NCBI GenBank assembly: GCA_024734495.1 | Contig: JALMQS010000841.1 | Location: 2,542,662 to 2,606,661 of the forward strand | Direction of reading: 5' to 3' | DNA: 64,000 nt | Source of the DNA: Forficula auricularia | Taxonomy: Eukaryota; Arthropoda; Insecta; Dermaptera; Forficulidae | Shown: one piece after another, positions 55,928-64,000 of the stretch | Layout: every line of letters starts with the position of its first letter | How positions within the stretch are numbered: position 1 is the stretch's first letter | The notes under the pieces: generated by a model | The model's database searches: none | The model's input: the letters and a program-made list of their open reading frames with translations, nothing else | What the model was told of the DNA's origin: nothing | Translations under genes and position numbers: made by a program

Positions 55928-56020
55928 ATATAATAAAAATGAATTTCTGTTTCTTCGTAAGCGCCGATCTCTCAAATTCCTGGACCGATTTGGCTAATTT
56001 TTTTTTAAATGTTCGTAATA
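55928..56020 (+). mobile_element. Possible Helitron-like 5' end
   Basis: ATCTATATAATAAAAATGAA followed by TTTCTGTTTCTTCG and GGACCGATTTGGCTAATTTT is a common start of insect Helitron-like repeats. No matching CTAG end was found downstream. Confidence 0.3.
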
Positions 56021-57039
56021 GTCCAATTCAGGTTAATAAGTAAAAAAAAATTGGAAAAGTTGCCCGGAAAATTGGAAAATTCAGGAAAAACTAAAAAAAA
56101 TTCAGGTTAGTCAACATAGCTTGCCAAACAATAAAAGAACTAAACTAGCAAACTAAACAAGTGTTGGCGGCCCTGTTTGTGAGATTTTTGAGTGTCATTC
56201 ATTCTTAATAGTTCTAACCACATTATCGTTGAAGAGGAATTTAATATTGCAACAAAGATTTAAAAAACTATCTATTTTTTTTAATGTAAATTAAAAAAAA
56301 ACGTCATGATAACTAAATTTTTGAAAAAGTTATGGATATTTAAAAAAAAGGTATTTTTTCAAAAATTCCTAACTTCTTTTGGGTTGGGTGAAATTTTTTT
56401 AAAAAATTCTGAAAATCGTCTTTAATAAGGTAGAAAAAAATTAAAAAAGTTTAAGCCAAGCTTTTGATTATATATATAGATGAAAAATATTTAATTTAAA
56501 ATAAAATATGTTATTTAAAAATATTTTTTTTTTAATACCCTTGAGAATCTCACCTCATCCTTTTTCTATTGTATTTAAGACCCTCAGCCATTTCAAAAGA
56601 ACTAAGCCTTTTGGCTTTTGTATTCGAACTCATTCATTCATTTCAATATTATTTATTTCAAAGTTAATTATAAAGGATTATTGAAACTATACTAACTAAA
56701 CTAACTGAATGGAATTCATTAGCTTTTGGAATTTCTTTAAAAATATATTTTAAAGATCAAAAGCAAAATTCAATTAGCCCGTAGAATTATTTAAAGAAAA
56801 CAAAATCATTTGAAAACCCATTGTTATATTGTTTTGAAATCTAGGAAATTTCTGCCTATTGAAATTATTAAAACCCTATTTTGAGCCTAATTAAACCTAA
56901 ATTTTCTATAATCTAATAATAAACTTTAAAAGTTTATTATTTTTAATTTTTTAATTGGATAATTCTCCAAAATGACAATTTTTACCTTATTTATTGATTT
57001 ATTTATTGAATTTTTATAAGACAAAAACTTTATTTTAAT

Positions 57040-57200
57040 TTAAGTTGAAAGGATCTTTTTGCCGAATAATTGAGTAGCAGAAGGGGACAATAAAATATTG
57101 TCTTCTGCTGGAAAAATAAATTTTTTAAATTCATTTATAAAAAGATATACTTTGTCCTCTTCATCAATCTATTACAATTAATTCACAAGAGTTGATATAT
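57040..57200. repeat. Fragment of TCTTCTGCTGG family, degenerate ribozyme strand
   Basis: GAGTAGCAGAAGGGGACAAT, TTGTCTTCTGCTGG and then TTGTCCTCTTCATCAATCTA TTACAAT. The latter is the complement of the ribozyme 5' part seen at 31561-31580, with the GAAAC segment lost. Confidence 0.55.
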
Positions 57201-57376
57201 GAAAGTGTTCTTTACATGTGTATAAAACATCAATAAAACTGCCACGTGGGGGCCCAGGGGGCGAAGCCCCCTGGATAGCAAAAGGCAAACAAAGAGGTTG
57301 TCCTCTGCTTGATGCAAACAAACATACACACATATATATCGAGATGATACATCTGTATATATATATTATTTATTTG

Positions 57377-57424
57377 TTTGAGACTATAGTTTCGAAGACC
57401 CGGTCTTCATCATCAGTCTTTTTT
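57377..57424 (-). ncRNA. Hammerhead ribozyme-like motif (left arm)
   Basis: Minus strand: CTGATGA (57416-57410), extra T, stem II GAAGAC-CGG-GTCTTC, GAAA (57393-57390), stem III AC/GU around TATA, GTC with cleavage after 57382. Stem I starts AGA/TCT. Confidence 0.6.
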
Positions 57425-57750
57425 AATTATAAATATTGTTCTTCATGGAGTCAATATCGTATGGATATTGAAAATTTGATGTTCCTTCTTCACTGGTGGT
57501 TAGCTTAGAACTAAAGACATTCTTTTGGTTCACATTCAAATTTTTCCCTTTCTCCTTGTTTTACAAAGAGAAAGGCTGACAATGGAAGGGTTTGTTTTTG
57601 TAAAACAAGAAGAAAGGGAAATATATTTTTATATTTGAATGTGAACCAAAAGAATGTCTTTAGTTCTAAGCTGACCACCAGTGAAGAAGGAACATCAAAT
57701 TTTCAATATTCATACGATATTGACTCCATGAAAAACAACATTTATAATTA

Positions 57751-57800
57751 AAAAAGACTGATGATGAAGACCAAGTCTTCGAAACTATAGTCTCAAACAG
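57751..57800 (+). ncRNA. Hammerhead ribozyme-like motif (right arm)
   Basis: CTGATGA (57758-57764), extra T, stem II GAAGAC-CAA-GTCTTC (57766-57780), GAAA (57781-57784), AC/GU around TATA, GTC with cleavage after 57792. It differs from the left-arm copy only in the stem II loop, so both have kept pairing. Confidence 0.6.
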
Positions 57801-58600
57801 ATAAATAACATATATATACAGATATATCATCTCGATATATATGTGTGTATGTTTATTTGCATCAAGCAGAGGACAACTTCTTTGTTTCTCTTTGTGAATC
57901 AACAACTCTGCTACTCTCGGCAAAACAAAAACTTTTCAATTAAAAAATAATAGTGTTTATTTATAAGAATTATTTAAAAGAAGTTAGTGGGCGTGTGGGC
58001 GAATATTTGATTTAGTCCACCCCTTCTTTAATTCTGAGATACTGAAAATATATTTAATAATAATAATAATAACAGTAGAATCTATTTGCAGTTCTATGAT
58101 TAAAATAATCTAAATTAAACTAATCAAAAAGATGTTTGGAATAATTTTAGAATAAAGGGTGTTCGTTCTTTCTGGTCACGAAGCAAAGCATTTTCCGAAA
58201 GTGTGCCTGGCTGGGGTAAATTAAGAAGGATGATTAAAGAAGAGAGAAGCTGTGAAGAATCGATGCACACGACACGCACCCACGCAGCCAGCTCAAAGGA
58301 AAAGCCCACTGGGCTGGACAGTTTACAAATTCCTCTCCATCTAATCATGTATACTTAATTCTGAACAAATGTTTTAGCAGTCGTTTAGGTATCGTGTCTT
58401 GTGTCTTGAGCTCCGAACAGGGACATTCATAAATAACCCCTCTCAAGCTCGAACAACAAAAGCCGAGTTATTGGATGGCCAGCTGTGGTCAGGGTCGCTC
58501 ATTAAATTAAACGACCAAATTCATTAATTAAAAGGTGGTCCCCCAATAAATGAATGAATTTTCGATGATTTGTCATCTTTTAATTTATTATCTGGTTTTA

Positions 58601-59105
58601 TTTAAGGTGGTTCTTTAACAAATGCAAAAATTCAAGAAGACTTTGAAACTTGGAATATTAGTCATTAAAAGCATAATAAATACACTGTTAAAATTTGAAG
58701 ATGATTTACCACACCAATCATGAAACAATTGCGATTAAAAATGAAATTTTTTACATTAGGTAGATTGGGAAAGGGTGGGGAAATCATCATTATTTTACTT
58801 TTTTTCATTGAAGTACTTTGATGAAAAACTAATATTTATTAGAATAATATATTCAAACAAATTTTTTTAATTATTTACCACGTTTTGATAAAAATTAAAA
58901 AAAAACATATTTGGACGATTATTTTTAGTGGAGGGGATATAAGATCAATCGCTTGGAAACGATCCATTCATAAATAGAATATAGTAGTGTAAAATGTACA
59001 GTCATGTTAAAAAAACATAACCTAAAATTTTGACACCGTTCATATTTAAAGAGTGGTTACGAGGCTAAAACTTTTTGTGTGAATTGTTTCGAAAGAATCT
59101 CATTA
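58601..59105. mobile_element. TIR element, TTAAGG(A/T)GGTTCTTT ends (copy 2)
   Basis: Reverse-complement match to 27520-28022: TTTAAGGTGGTTCTTTAACA at the left, GAAAGAATCTCATTAA at the right, with shared AAATTTGAAGATGATTTACC and GGTTACGAGGCTAAAACTTT. Confidence 0.75.
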
Positions 59106-59282
59106 ATCCATAATTCAGAAAATATTCTTTTTATGGTTTTTATCATAAAAAAAGCTTTGTTGTAGTCATTGTAGGTTTGTGGTCTCTCAAAATTTTTTAT
59201 CAAAACGTTTATAAGAAGAGAGGGAGTTACAGGATGATTCTATTCAGATTAATGTACTATTATCTAATATTATTATTATCTA

Positions 59283-59527
59283 TCTATATAAAATAGAAAA
59301 GTATGTATGTATATATGATCCAAACAATCTGATTGGCCAGTGCATAGCCAATGGCAAAGGGTTAAATTATTAGAATGATTTTGATTGGTAAGATAGCGGT
59401 CGTGCTTAGACAATGGGTTAAATAAATATTAAAAAACTTTTGGCCGTTTCAAGACGCTGCCCGCCAGGGCAACAGGCCCGGAGGGCCTAGGTGGAGAAGA
59501 CGTGCCGAAGGCACGCCGGAGCAGCTA
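59283..59527 (+). mobile_element. Helitron-like non-autonomous element
   Basis: Starts A|TCTATATAAAATAGAAAAG and ends GCAGCTAG|T, with hairpins GGCCCGGAGGGCC and GTGCCGAAGGCAC in the last 55 bp. The A/T host dinucleotide and the 3' hairpin-CTAG arrangement fit the Helitron rules. No protein coding. Confidence 0.82.
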
Positions 59528-59887
59528 GTAAATATGTAAGTAAAATATTTTTCTAAAAATCAAAACTATTAGATAGTCATTTTGAGAAATTTTGAAGAAA
59601 TGTAATAAAAAATACTGAAATAAAAATACTTTTAAATAGGGACCGTGCGTCACGACTTTAGCGCCAACTGGCGACGAAAATGTAAGCTTTGGGGGATGAT
59701 TTATTAAACGTCCAAGACAAAGAGACTCGCTCACGGTCCCCTAGATTCCGTGCACTCTTTTATCTATGATATATACTATAATACGATTTTTGGCTCAATT
59801 CGCCCAAATTATTTGAATAAATAACCACAAGAGAGCGCTTCAGTAGTGCTGCCTCTATGTTTAATCCACGGTCCCTATATAATATAA

Positions 59888-60202
59888 TATGCAAGAAAAT
59901 CATAAGTTGGTGTCATCTATTAAATCCGATGGAATGAAATATTTTTAATTATATGTTTAAATTTAGAATCACTATATCGCGAAATTTTACAAATTAACAT
60001 AATAATCTTTGAGTAAAATATATTACGCGTGTACATATGTCAGAGAGGTTCGCATCCTGCAGGTGAGCCAGGTGGCCCTGATTGCTGTTACTGGCACTCG
60101 GGTTCGATTCCCGAGGGGGTGAAAAACAACCCCTCTGACATATAATTAAAAATATTTCATTCCATCGGATTTAATAGATGACACCAAGTTATGATTTTCT
60201 TG
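59888..60202. mobile_element. Palindrome enclosing a TIR element with B-box-like hairpin
   Basis: The outer arms (59895-59950: ATCATAAGTTGGTGTCATCT, ATTAAATCCGATGGAATGAA; and complement at 60148-60202) surround, at 60039-60141, a second inverted pair TATGTCAGAGAGG/CCCCTCTGACATA. Inside that is CTCGGGTTCGATTCCCGAG, a perfect tRNA T-arm-like hairpin with B box. Confidence 0.65.
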
Positions 60203-60938
60203 TAAATTTGAATCTATTACCATCGACAAATTAATATCTTTCATAATATAATTTGCTTTGAAAAATTTCAAATTTTTAAGAATTTTTTTCCTGAAATGTT
60301 TAAAACTCATGGATTTAGCCTTTAAAGTATTTTTAAAATCTTAAGTGGTTCTTGGATTAATCTAGGTATAATCAATAAATCGATTTAGACAAGGACATTA
60401 TTTATTTAACCTAGGACAAGATAAATAAATGTCAAAGATCTTCTCCCTTTAAATGTGCCTACATGTCGTTTACTCCGATTCTCCAATACTATTTATTTAA
60501 ACCCCGCATGGATTGTAAAAAGATCTAAGAATGCATGAGGCTGGAATGGACAGCGCTTAGCCAATTTCGGACTGACTGTCTGTCTGTCTGTTATTCCATG
60601 CGTACGCACAGAGAGAATAAATCAATTTCATTGAAATTTGCTCGTTGCTCATTCAGTTGTCAATGGACAAGCTAAACATGTCTTGTCGAAGAACGATTAC
60701 GCAGCTAAACAAAAGTTATTTATCTATTGGGGAAAGCCCGGAGACCAAAGGCATATCACATGGACGGACAGACAAGCAATCTGCTCAGGATACAACGAAA
60801 TAAAATAAATGACCATCATTTATTAACGAAATACTCTTTCTAACTTTTTTCGAAAAAATCAACCTAATTCCACTAATAGAAAATAAGCATTGAAGCAAAA
60901 AGAAATCAATGAAGTAGCCTTCTTCTGCTTGATGTAAA

Positions 60939-61241
60939 TCTATATATATATAATCAAGTATGTATGTAGATATGTTTGTATGATCAAAACGATCTGATTG
61001 GCTAGTGCATAGCCAATGGCAAAGCATTAAATTATTAGAAAGATTCAGATAGAGATCTTGCCTAGACAATGTGTTAAATAAATCTTTCCTTATTGTTACT
61101 TATTGTTGAATCAATTTCATTAAGCACATTCTTTCAATATTTACAGTATCATTTTAAATTCCAATTATTAAATTGATATGAACGAGACGCTCCCCGCCAG
61201 GGGCTAGATGACGCCAGGCCGAAGGACCGGTCGTCAGCTAG
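60939..61241 (+). mobile_element. Helitron-like non-autonomous element
   Basis: Starts A|TCTATATATATATAATCAAG and ends GTCGTCAGCTAG|T, with a GC-rich hairpin region (GGCCGAAGGACC) before CTAG. It matches the split copy at 44545-45535 and shares CTGATTGGC(T/C)AGTGCATAGC with 59283-59527. Confidence 0.8.
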
Positions 61242-61270
61242 TAAACATATATTTATAATATCATTTATCT

Positions 61271-61800
61271 ATAAAGCGGTCGCCCATAAATTATGTTACA
61301 CACTAAGGGGGGAGGGAGCATCTCAGATTTGTGACAAAATGTGACAGGGGGGGGGGGGGGGGGGATCTTAAGAAATTGTGATGTCATAAAAGTCAAATTA
61401 AAATTTTTTAAAAATTTTTAAATATATTTTTTAAATTTATTTATTTATAGTAAGGCCTCCACATCTCTCCTTGTAACCCTCCGATCCTCCCTTACCGGAT
61501 AATGCAATATTAATAGTAATAGTGAATAATGTGTTAAATGATATAAATAAAAATAAAGTTAAACTTAAAATATATTAAATCTCTTTAGTTTTGAGTTTAA
61601 TTTATAAAAAAAATCGACAATTATTAAATTATAGGTATAAAAGTGATAGTGTGACCTGTGAGGTCACAATACAGGAGGGCTCAATGAAAATGTGACAGAA
61701 TGNNNNNNNNNNGAGGGCTCAATGAAAATGTGACAGAATGTGACACAGGGGAAGGGGGGGGGTCTAAAAATCTTGGAATTCGTGTGAGGTAATTTATAGA
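61271..61800. mobile_element. TIR element, GGTCGCCCATAAATTATG ends
   Basis: The left end CGGTCGCCCATAAATTATGT and the right end GTAATTTATAGACGGTCCC are inverted repeats. Near both ends is a G-run and GTGACA-rich sequence. It includes the 10-N gap. Similar ends are widespread in arthropod MITEs; no superfamily assigned. Confidence 0.65.
61703..61712. other. Assembly gap (10 N)
   Basis: Preceded and followed by the same 28 bp (GAGGGCTCAATGAAAATGTG ...; 61675-61702 and 61713-61740), so the gap is probably a contig overlap rather than missing sequence. Confidence 0.95.
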
Positions 61801-61828
61801 CGGTCCCAAATAAATAAAAATATTGTAT

Positions 61829-61931
61829 TAAAACGTTTATTTAAAGTCCAAACGTTTCGGGAGAATATCTACCTTTATCAATAGAATTTTAGGAAATTCT
61901 CTCAAAACGTTTGGATTTTAAATAAAAGTTT
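61829..61931. repeat. Short fold-back repeat with CGAAACGTTTGG motif
   Basis: TTAAAACGTTTATTTAAAGT with CCAAACGTTTCGGGAGAAT and the complementary ATTCTCTCAAAACGTTTGG ATTTTAAATAAAAG are about 39-bp arms around a 25-bp loop. The CGAAACGTTT end recalls the strand segment next to hammerhead-like cores elsewhere in the window, but no CTGATGA is present. Confidence 0.5.
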
Positions 61932-62039
61932 TAAGATTGTTCTTTATAAAAGAATTGTATTTATTTATATTTTTAAAACAAACAACAAAATGTTTTCAAT
62001 ATATAATTTATTTGTTAGAGACTAGTTTCGTTATATTAG

Positions 62040-62140
62040 TTAGCTGGTCACTCAAAAAACGAATTTATTTCCATCAAGCAGAGGACAACCTCATTGATTT
62101 CTGTTTATGAATCAACAACACTGCAATCTCTAAACATAAA
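62040..62140. repeat. Fragment of outer arm of 57-kb element
   Basis: CATCAAGCAGAGGACAACCT followed by GAATCAACAACACTGCAATC matches 57860-57915. Confidence 0.6.
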
Positions 62141-62168
62141 AACATAAAATAGAAAAAAGTGTCTAAAC

Positions 62169-62521
62169 CAGGGGTTGCCATACTTTTTTGACCGTTGGCC
62201 CCTTCAAGAGTTTCTTGAATTAGTATCAACCCCCTTTATTTTACTATTATGTACATATAGTATTATACATATAATAGAACAAGCAAAAAAGACACTTATG
62301 TGAGTTTATATTTTTGAAATTTTTCTAATTTATTTATTACCTATAGATCACTTTACCTACAAGATATACAGATATGTAGTAAAAAATATCATGCTTTTTT
62401 AGAAAATATAAGGTAAATTAAAAAAAATATGTAGGATTTGATTAATTAAGCATTTAATTTAGTAATTGGATCCCAATCATCTGTCCCTAACAATTTTATA
62501 AGATCACTTTGGGTACCACTG
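62169..62521. mobile_element. hAT-type MITE with perfect 8-bp TSD
   Basis: The ends CAGGGGTTGCCATACTTTTT and GGGTACCACTG have hAT-like termini (CA(G)...(C)TG). Both flanks are GTCTAAAC (62161-62168, 62522-62529). 353 bp, non-coding. Confidence 0.9.
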
Positions 62522-62771
62522 GTCTAAACTACCCTTTGAATTCTTATTATCGAATTTTATTTAGTCTATATATATATTTTAAAAACTACAAAATTATCTA
62601 CACAATATTTTTAATTAAATTATAAAATTAAATTAAGAATTTTTGGTAAAAGACATGCGTGCGGAACTCCTGAACTAATTAGAGGGAACTGGTTACTAGG
62701 AACAGAGTCGAATTAATTAATGCTCGTTAAAATTGATCATTTAATTATAATTTGATCAAAGAAGGAAATGA

Positions 62772-63030
62772 GAATATTTTTTTGTGAAAAAGACCGCGGA
62801 TAGAAGCATTCGCCTTTTGCTGTTTAACAATTTTTAAAATACTCCTTAGATGACAAGTCTAGACGAGTTTCAGACTATTAAAAATATATTATATTTAATT
62901 GCGAATCTTTTTTTGTGAAAAAGGGTGTGGATAGAAGCATCCACATTTGCTATCTAACAGATTCTAAAAGATACTCCATGGATGACAAGTCGAGACGAGT
63001 TTCAGACGATTGAAAATATATTATTTAATT
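62772..63030. repeat. Tandem duplication (about 130 bp x 2)
   Basis: TTTTTTTGTGAAAAAG, GGATAGAAGCAT, ATGACAAGTC(T/G)AGACGAG and TTTCAGAC occur in order at 62778-62880 and 62908-63010. They differ at scattered sites. Confidence 0.85.
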
Positions 63031-63079
63031 TAGCTTATTCTAAAAGTATAAATACGCTCTAAATTAAAAACGATCTCGT

Positions 63080-63121
63080 TAGAACAGTGGCGCAATCAGG
63101 ATTTTGTCCTGGGAGCGGCTA

Positions 63122-63188
<67 letters not shown>

Positions 63189-63702
63189 TATATATTAGGG
63201 TGGTCCTTATTTTGGGTATTTTCGAATTTTTACGCTGGCAGGGGTTCATATGGTTCGAAATAAATATAAAGCAATGGTTTAAAAAATTTGAAACTTTGTA
63301 GATTTTATCCTTATAATACTAGCTATCCACCAGAATTATTACAGATTTTTAGCTATTATTATTTTGGATTCTATAACTTACTAACCCTAAGATATGGCAG
63401 TATTTTATCTAGCTGTAACTCCAAAATTATAATAACTAAAAATCTGAAAAAAACTCCGAAGGATACTATTATAAGGGCAAAGTTTACAGAGATTCAAATT
63501 TTTTGAAAAATTTCTTTGGCCGGAATAAAAAATTGATCGTTCAATTCCAAAAACCCCATGTTATTTAGATGGGAAACTTGCATCGCTCTGAGGCACAGGT
63601 TAAAATTGAGATACGGATTTGAAACTTGGAAGATATTTTTTTTATTTATTCAGACCATATGAGCCTCTGCCAGCGTAAAAGTAGTACAAAATAACGGCCA
63701 CC

Positions 63703-63773
<71 letters not shown>

Positions 63774-63850
63774 AAAAATTCCGTAAAAATGCCAAAAATT
63801 ATGTTTTGACAATTTCATAATTAAATAATTTAATTTAATATTACATTTCA
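63080..63850. mobile_element. (CA)n(TA)n repeat with a TTAGGGTGGTCC element inserted
   Basis: GTGGCGCAATCAGGATTTTG and TCCTGGGAGCGGCTAATACA lead into (CA)n and (TA)n (63121-63185). An element with ends ATTAGGGTGGTCCTTATTTT and GGCCACCCTAAT (63196-63708), plus inner CGCTGGCAGGGGTTCATATG / CATATGAGCCTCTGCCAGCG, lies in the TA tract. (TA)n resumes to about 63770, then CCGTAAAAATGCCAAAAATT. The same outer sequences flank the element at 38040-39352. Confidence 0.75.
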
Positions 63851-64000
63851 AATGGATCTAGAGAAACGGTTTTATTAATGGATTTTAATTTTAATATAAT
63901 CAATTAAAGACTACAGTCTCTTAAAAAATTGTTACTCTAGATTTTACATTTTCATATATAACAATAAAGGAAACTCTATAACTACAAAATACTAATTCGA

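Larger units (their letters stand above)
57278..57945. mobile_element. Palindromic element with a hammerhead-like core in each arm
   Basis: The arms (57278-57585 and about 57590-57895) are near-perfect reverse complements: ATATATCGAGATGATACATC, GAGACTATAGTTTCGAAGAC, GACTCCATGA..., CTAAAGACATTCTTTTGGTT. Right of the palindrome is a one-sided extension (57896-57945: CAACAACTCTGCTACTCTCG, GCAAAACAAAAACTTTTCAA). Neither arm encodes a protein of recognisable family. Inverted terminal-repeat-like arms, a ribozyme in each and a one-sided extension match the known structure of Penelope-like element termini; the identity is inferred. Confidence 0.7.
16668..64000. other. Region upstream of the first visible shn exon: no recognisable host exons
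   Basis: For a minus-strand gene this is 5' intron and/or upstream intergenic DNA. Stretches with nothing identifiable beyond AT-rich sequence include roughly 19.5-20.1, 22.8-23.5, 25.6-26.1, 28.15-28.55, 36.8-37.8, 40.2-40.98, 43.4-44.5, 49.0-51.3, 53.1-54.0, 55.5-57.0, 58.0-58.6 and 60.2-60.9 kb. Some of these (23.0-23.3, 28.3-28.5, 58.15-58.55) are less repetitive and more GC-balanced, and could hold conserved regulatory DNA; that is inference only. Confidence 0.6.

Noticed and set aside
4592..57800. CRISPR-like or regularly spaced repeat system
   Set aside because: The repeated ribozyme-like motifs are dispersed, not regularly spaced, and the DNA is clearly from an intron-bearing eukaryote.
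57218..57923. Two similar ORFs on opposite strands in the 57-kb palindrome
   Set aside because: They are the same arm read from each side. The peptide has no recognised domain, and the sequence is better explained by ribozyme-bearing repeat arms.
63642..63851. ORF with a YIYIYI run
   Set aside because: Translation of a (TA)n microsatellite; no coding value.

Overview
The window is AT-rich animal DNA, very probably from an insect. It holds one recognisable host gene, the orthologue of schnurri (shn; vertebrate HIVEP/ZAS family), on the minus strand. Every visible intron, and the long upstream region, is filled with transposon debris. A hemipteran-type genome is plausible from the density of MITEs and fold-back repeats, but the sequence does not settle the order.

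Layout. Seven minus-strand shn exons lie at 16667-16341, 13044-11354, 10037-9612, 7627-7270, 6622-6502, 5748-5613 and 2778-1813. Each internal junction has GT/AG borders and the codon phases join without a break, giving about 1,340 codons. They encode the N-terminal ZAS zinc-finger pair, the conserved YLNGHAYTYLGLK region, the C-terminal ZAS pair (split over two exons) and the acidic/Ser-rich C-terminal region. The start of the protein is not visible; the first recognised exon begins in phase 2, so at least one more exon lies upstream. The C-terminus may end at 1813 or splice onward out of the window.

From 16.7 kb to 64 kb I see no convincing host exon. This region would be 5' intron or intergenic DNA. 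It holds: a jockey-like LINE 3' end (16.75-17.45 kb); an RT-encoding LINE 3' end with a target-site duplication (46.4-47.2 kb); a tRNA-headed SINE (47.7-48.1 kb); a truncated mariner transposase (42.3-43.0 kb); four Helitron-like elements; three hAT-type MITEs with 8-bp duplications (one of the three lies in a shn intron); several other TIR families; a 6-kb tandem duplication (28.6-34.8 kb); and local satellite-like arrays. Three N gaps are present, and two of them are flanked by identical sequence, which points to unmerged contig overlaps.

The most interesting content is a set of small non-coding fold-back retroelements carrying hammerhead-ribozyme-like cores (4.5-4.7, 31.56-31.62, 32.2, 57.4 and 57.75 kb). 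One copy (4518-4717) is bounded by a 12-bp target-site duplication, and a nearby paralogous repeat preserves the empty site. Others form palindromes with a ribozyme in each arm, as expected for inverted terminal repeats of Penelope-like elements or retrozymes. A second sub-family shares a tail motif (GGTGTTGGTTCTAGGTGAAA) next to hairpin arms, one copy having a 13-bp duplication. No Penelope-type reverse transcriptase is visible here, so these would be non-autonomous.
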